DNA of 64,000 nt from Pseudomonadota bacterium. GTDB lineage: Bacteria; Myxococcota_A; Polyangia; Polyangiales; Polyangiaceae. Position 1 is the stretch's first letter. Every line of letters begins with the position of its first letter. The position numbers and the translations under genes were made by a program. Positions 61,743 to 64,000 of the stretch are shown here, piece after piece. The stretch spans positions 150,108 to 214,107 of the forward strand of contig JAFAER010000021.1 of NCBI GenBank assembly GCA_023423895.1. Direction: 5' to 3'. Below the pieces are notes generated by a model. That model did not search any database. It had not been told where the DNA came from and saw only the letters and a program-made list of their open reading frames with translations.

Positions 61743-62897
61743 ATGTCCACCGACGTGATGATCTACGCGAGCGGCCTGACGAAGCGATACGGCTCGTTCA
61801 AGGCGCTCGACGACGTCAGCTTCGAGGTCAACAAGGGCGAGATCGTAGGGTTCCTCGGCCCGAACGGCGCTGGGAAATCCACGACCATGCGCATCCTGAC
61901 CTGCTTCATCTCGCCCACGGGCGGAGTCGCGAAGGTCCGCGGCCACGACGTCTTCGACGACACCCTCGCTGTCCGGGCAAACCTCGGTTACCTCCCGCAG
62001 CGTGCGCCGCTCTACCTCGAGATGACCGTCTACGAGTATCTCGAGTTCGCGTCGCGCATCCGCAACATCGACCGGAGCAAGTTCAAGCAGCGCGCCCGCA
62101 CGGTCGTCGAGATCTGTGGCCTCGCGCAGGCGCTCTCGAAGGAGATCCGGCAGCTGTCGCACGGCTATCGGCAGCGTGTCGGCCTCGCGCAGGCGCTCAT
62201 CCACGACCCGCCGATCCTCATCCTCGACGAGCCGACGAGCGACCTCGACCCGAACGAGCGCACCGAGTTCCTCAACTACCTGAAGCAGATCGGCAAGGAC
62301 CGCACGGTCCTCCTCTCGACGCACAACCTCAAGGAGGTCGAGGCCGCGTGCGCACGCGCGATCATCGTCTCCCGCGGTCGAGTCGTCGCCGACGGTCCGC
62401 TCGACGAGATCCGCGCGAAGAGCGGTCGCGTCCGCTACGTCGTGTCGGTCCAGGAGTCGATCGGCGACTCGCCCTACCGCGGCAAGGGCTCGCCGCCTCG
62501 TCAGACCGAGGTCGAGCAGGCGCTGAGCGCGCTCCCGGGCGTGAAGAAGGTCAACGAGCTCCCCACCGACGAGCGCGCGCACGCGTACGAGCTCGCGGGC
62601 GAGGATGCGGCCGACCTCCGGCCCGAGATCTTCCGGCTCATCGCCGACAAGGGATGGGTCCTCCTCGAGCTCCATCGCGACACGCAGACCCTCGAGGACG
62701 TCTTCCGCCAGCTCACGATCGGCGACGAGCGACGCAATCGCCAGATCGGCCCCGTCAAGGACGACGATCGCCGCACCCGCGACGAGGACGACGACGAGGA
62801 GGACGAGGAAGAAGACGACGAGGACGAGTCGGATGACGACTCGGATTCGGACGACGACGACGACGACGGCGACGACGGCAAGAGGAACAAGCGATGA
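61743..62897 (+). CDS. ABC transporter ATPase, GldA-like
   Basis: 384 residues from ATG 61743. Walker A GPNGAGKST (39-47), signature LSHGYRQR (138-145; the common LSGGQ is altered), Walker B ILILDEPTSD (158-167) and switch His194. This fits the GldA/NosF-like branch. A C-terminal domain (about 220-335) is followed by an acidic tail (about 340-380) made almost only of Asp, Glu and Ser. The stop overlaps the permease start (ATGA). With the permease and an auxiliary protein it should form an exporter linked, in other bacteria, to gliding or surface-component transport; that link is inference here. Confidence 0.93.
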   Translation: MSTDVMIYASGLTKRYGSFKALDDVSFEVNKGEIVGFLGPNGAGKSTTMRILTCFISPTGGVAKVRGHDVFDDTLAVRANLGYLPQRAPLYLEMTVYEYLEFASRIRNIDRSKFKQRARTVVEICGLAQALSKEIRQLSHGYRQRVGLAQALIHDPPILILDEPTSDLDPNERTEFLNYLKQIGKDRTVLLSTHNLKEVEAACARAIIVSRGRVVADGPLDEIRAKSGRVRYVVSVQESIGDSPYRGKGSPPRQTEVEQALSALPGVKKVNELPTDERAHAYELAGEDAADLRPEIFRLIADKGWVLLELHRDTQTLEDVFRQLTIGDERRNRQIGPVKDDDRRTRDEDDDEEDEEEDDEDESDDDSDSDDDDDDGDDGKRNKR

Positions 62898-63862
62898 GCA
62901 GCGAGAGCACCATCGAAAAGGCCACCAAAGAGAAGTCCCGCGCCGCCGAAGAGGCCCAGGAGCGTGAAGAGGAAGAAGAGGAGGAGCGCGACTCCGACTC
63001 GGACTCCGACGACGACGACGGGGGCGGAGATGACGGCGACAGCAGCCACGACGCGGCCACCAAGCCGATGTCGATGGTGGACACTTCTCCGAAGGAGAAG
63101 GTCGCGATCGACCGTCCGAGCTCGTTCACGATGATGATGACGATCGCGCGGCGCGAGCTCGCCGCGTACTTCAACTCGGTCGTCACTTACATCGTCATCG
63201 GCGCGAGCATGCTCGTCCTCGGTCTGTACTTCTACATGTACAAGGGCGGCTTCTGGCAGGTCGACCGCGTGACGATGCAGCGCATGTTCGACTCGCTGCC
63301 GTGGGCGCTCTGCCTGGTGATCCCGCTCTTCACGATGCGTGCGCTCGCCGACGAGAAGCGCGTCGGAACGATCGAGCTGCTCATCACGATGCCCGTGAAG
63401 GACAGCGAGGTCATCCTCGGCAAGTACATCGCGGCGCTCGCGATCGTCACCGCGCAGCTGGCGCTCGTGGTCCTCTACCCGCTCGCCATGTTGAAGTGGC
63501 CGTGGCACCTCGGCGAGCTCGACTGGGGCGCGTTCTGGGTCGGCATGTTCGGTCTGTTCCTGCTCTCTGCAGCGGGGACGGCGGTCGGCCTCATGTACTC
63601 CGCGTTCTCCGACAGCCAGATCCTCTCGCTGTTCGCGGCGGTGCTCACGCTCAGCGCCCTCTTCGGGGTCGGTCAGCTCAGCGCAGTCGAGTCCCTCCAG
63701 GGCTGGCCCGGCGACGCCATCGCCTTCATCAGCCTCCAGACGCGCTTCGAGCCCTTCGCACGCGGTCTCCTCGACTCACGAGCGATCGTCTACTTCGTCT
63801 CCATCGCCGTCTTCTGCCTCGCCGTCGCGTTCCACGCGCTCGAGCGTAGGAAGTGGACGTGA
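62894..63862 (+). CDS. ABC-2 type permease, GldF-like
   Basis: 322 residues. The first 75 residues are cytoplasmic and strongly acidic (Glu and Asp/Ser runs), mirroring the acidic tail of the ATPase. Six membrane helices follow from about residue 92, with the conserved cytoplasmic loop FTMRALADEKRVGTIELL after the second helix, typical of ABC-2 permeases that work with GldA-type ATPases. It is coupled to the ATPase gene by the ATGA overlap at 62894. The substrate is unknown. Confidence 0.92.
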   Translation: MSSESTIEKATKEKSRAAEEAQEREEEEEEERDSDSDSDDDDGGGDDGDSSHDAATKPMSMVDTSPKEKVAIDRPSSFTMMMTIARRELAAYFNSVVTYIVIGASMLVLGLYFYMYKGGFWQVDRVTMQRMFDSLPWALCLVIPLFTMRALADEKRVGTIELLITMPVKDSEVILGKYIAALAIVTAQLALVVLYPLAMLKWPWHLGELDWGAFWVGMFGLFLLSAAGTAVGLMYSAFSDSQILSLFAAVLTLSALFGVGQLSAVESLQGWPGDAIAFISLQTRFEPFARGLLDSRAIVYFVSIAVFCLAVAFHALERRKWT

Positions 63863-63868
63863 GTCTGA

Positions 63869-63896
63869 GGCTCCAGGCTCCAGGCTCCAGGCTCCA
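63869..63896 (+). repeat. Four 7-bp tandem repeats (GGCTCCA)
   Basis: GGCTCCA is repeated four times without change between the permease and the next gene. A 7-bp unit can change copy number by slippage, which would alter spacing in the operon but no reading frame. Confidence 0.85.
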
Positions 63897-63960
63897 GTAA
63901 GAGAGAGAAGAGCGACCCCGCCCTTCCACCAAAGTTTCTCCAGACCAGGCAAACGAAACC

Positions 63961-64000
63961 ATGGCCATGGAACGCAAGAAGAAGGCGGCGACTGAGAGCG
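63961..64000 (+). CDS. Start of a further ABC operon gene (cut by window)
   Basis: ATG 63961 opens a frame MAMERKKKAATES that continues past the window edge. Third genes of GldA/GldF-type operons usually encode a GldG-like auxiliary protein with a basic N-terminus, which would fit. Only 13 codons are visible, so the call rests mainly on position. Confidence 0.45.
   Translation, partial: MAMERKKKAATES

Overview
The window is a high-GC stretch of a Myxococcota chromosome, most likely from the Polyangiales (Labilithrix/Sorangium-like). Signs of this are four Hanks-type Ser/Thr kinases, about thirteen lipoproteins with clear lipoboxes, Cys-rich, RCC1, IgGFc-binding and propeller-like surface proteins, a TIGR02266-type PilZ protein, an FHA/sigma-54 activator, and dense operons with ATGA or GTGA start/stop overlaps. 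Genus assignment is inference from gene content.

Layout. 1-5631: a zinc-ribbon membrane protein (cut by the window edge), a Ser/Thr kinase, a beta-barrel protein and a three-gene envelope operon with a permuted papain-fold lipoprotein. 5805-6624: two nearly identical TRL-like lipoprotein genes and a strong terminator. 6659-15850: a SirB1-like protein, an RND efflux pair divergent from a LysR regulator with an ATAC-N7-GTAT operator, then a deoxyhypusine-synthase-family enzyme translationally coupled to an amidase. 15862-19414: two divergent PilZ proteins and an MBL-fold hydrolase.

19581-23114 is a decayed mobile region at a tRNA-Gln gene. It holds a 21-bp duplication of the tRNA 3' end, a frameshifted integrase, two arrays of IS-terminus-like repeats and a truncated istA. 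These are followed by an intact type IV AbiE toxin-antitoxin pair whose promoter carries nested perfect inverted repeats, and whose AbiEi-type protein has a PD-(D/E)xK-like N-terminus.

23710-32944 is one long minus-strand operon: an outer-membrane protein with a PTTS-repeat linker, an ECF sigma factor, an anti-sigma-like membrane protein, then five lipoproteins (Cys-rich, two propeller-like, RCC1, IgGFc-binding). It looks like a regulated set of surface proteins. A decayed gene tail and a small ORF lie downstream of it.

33102-53817 holds a CoiA-like nuclease, an MBL hydrolase, an Hsp20, an M23 endopeptidase, a module of FHA-sigma54 activator + PEGA-like protein + kinase, an orphan HypB, PEP synthase, a GAF/PAS histidine kinase, a small kinase, a lysozyme-fold protein and adenosine deaminase. 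53919-64000 holds another histidine kinase, a 1402-residue kinase-cyclase-ATPase-TPR fusion, a beta-helix lipoprotein, and a GldA/GldF-type ABC transporter with acidic tails on both subunits; its likely third gene starts at the window edge.
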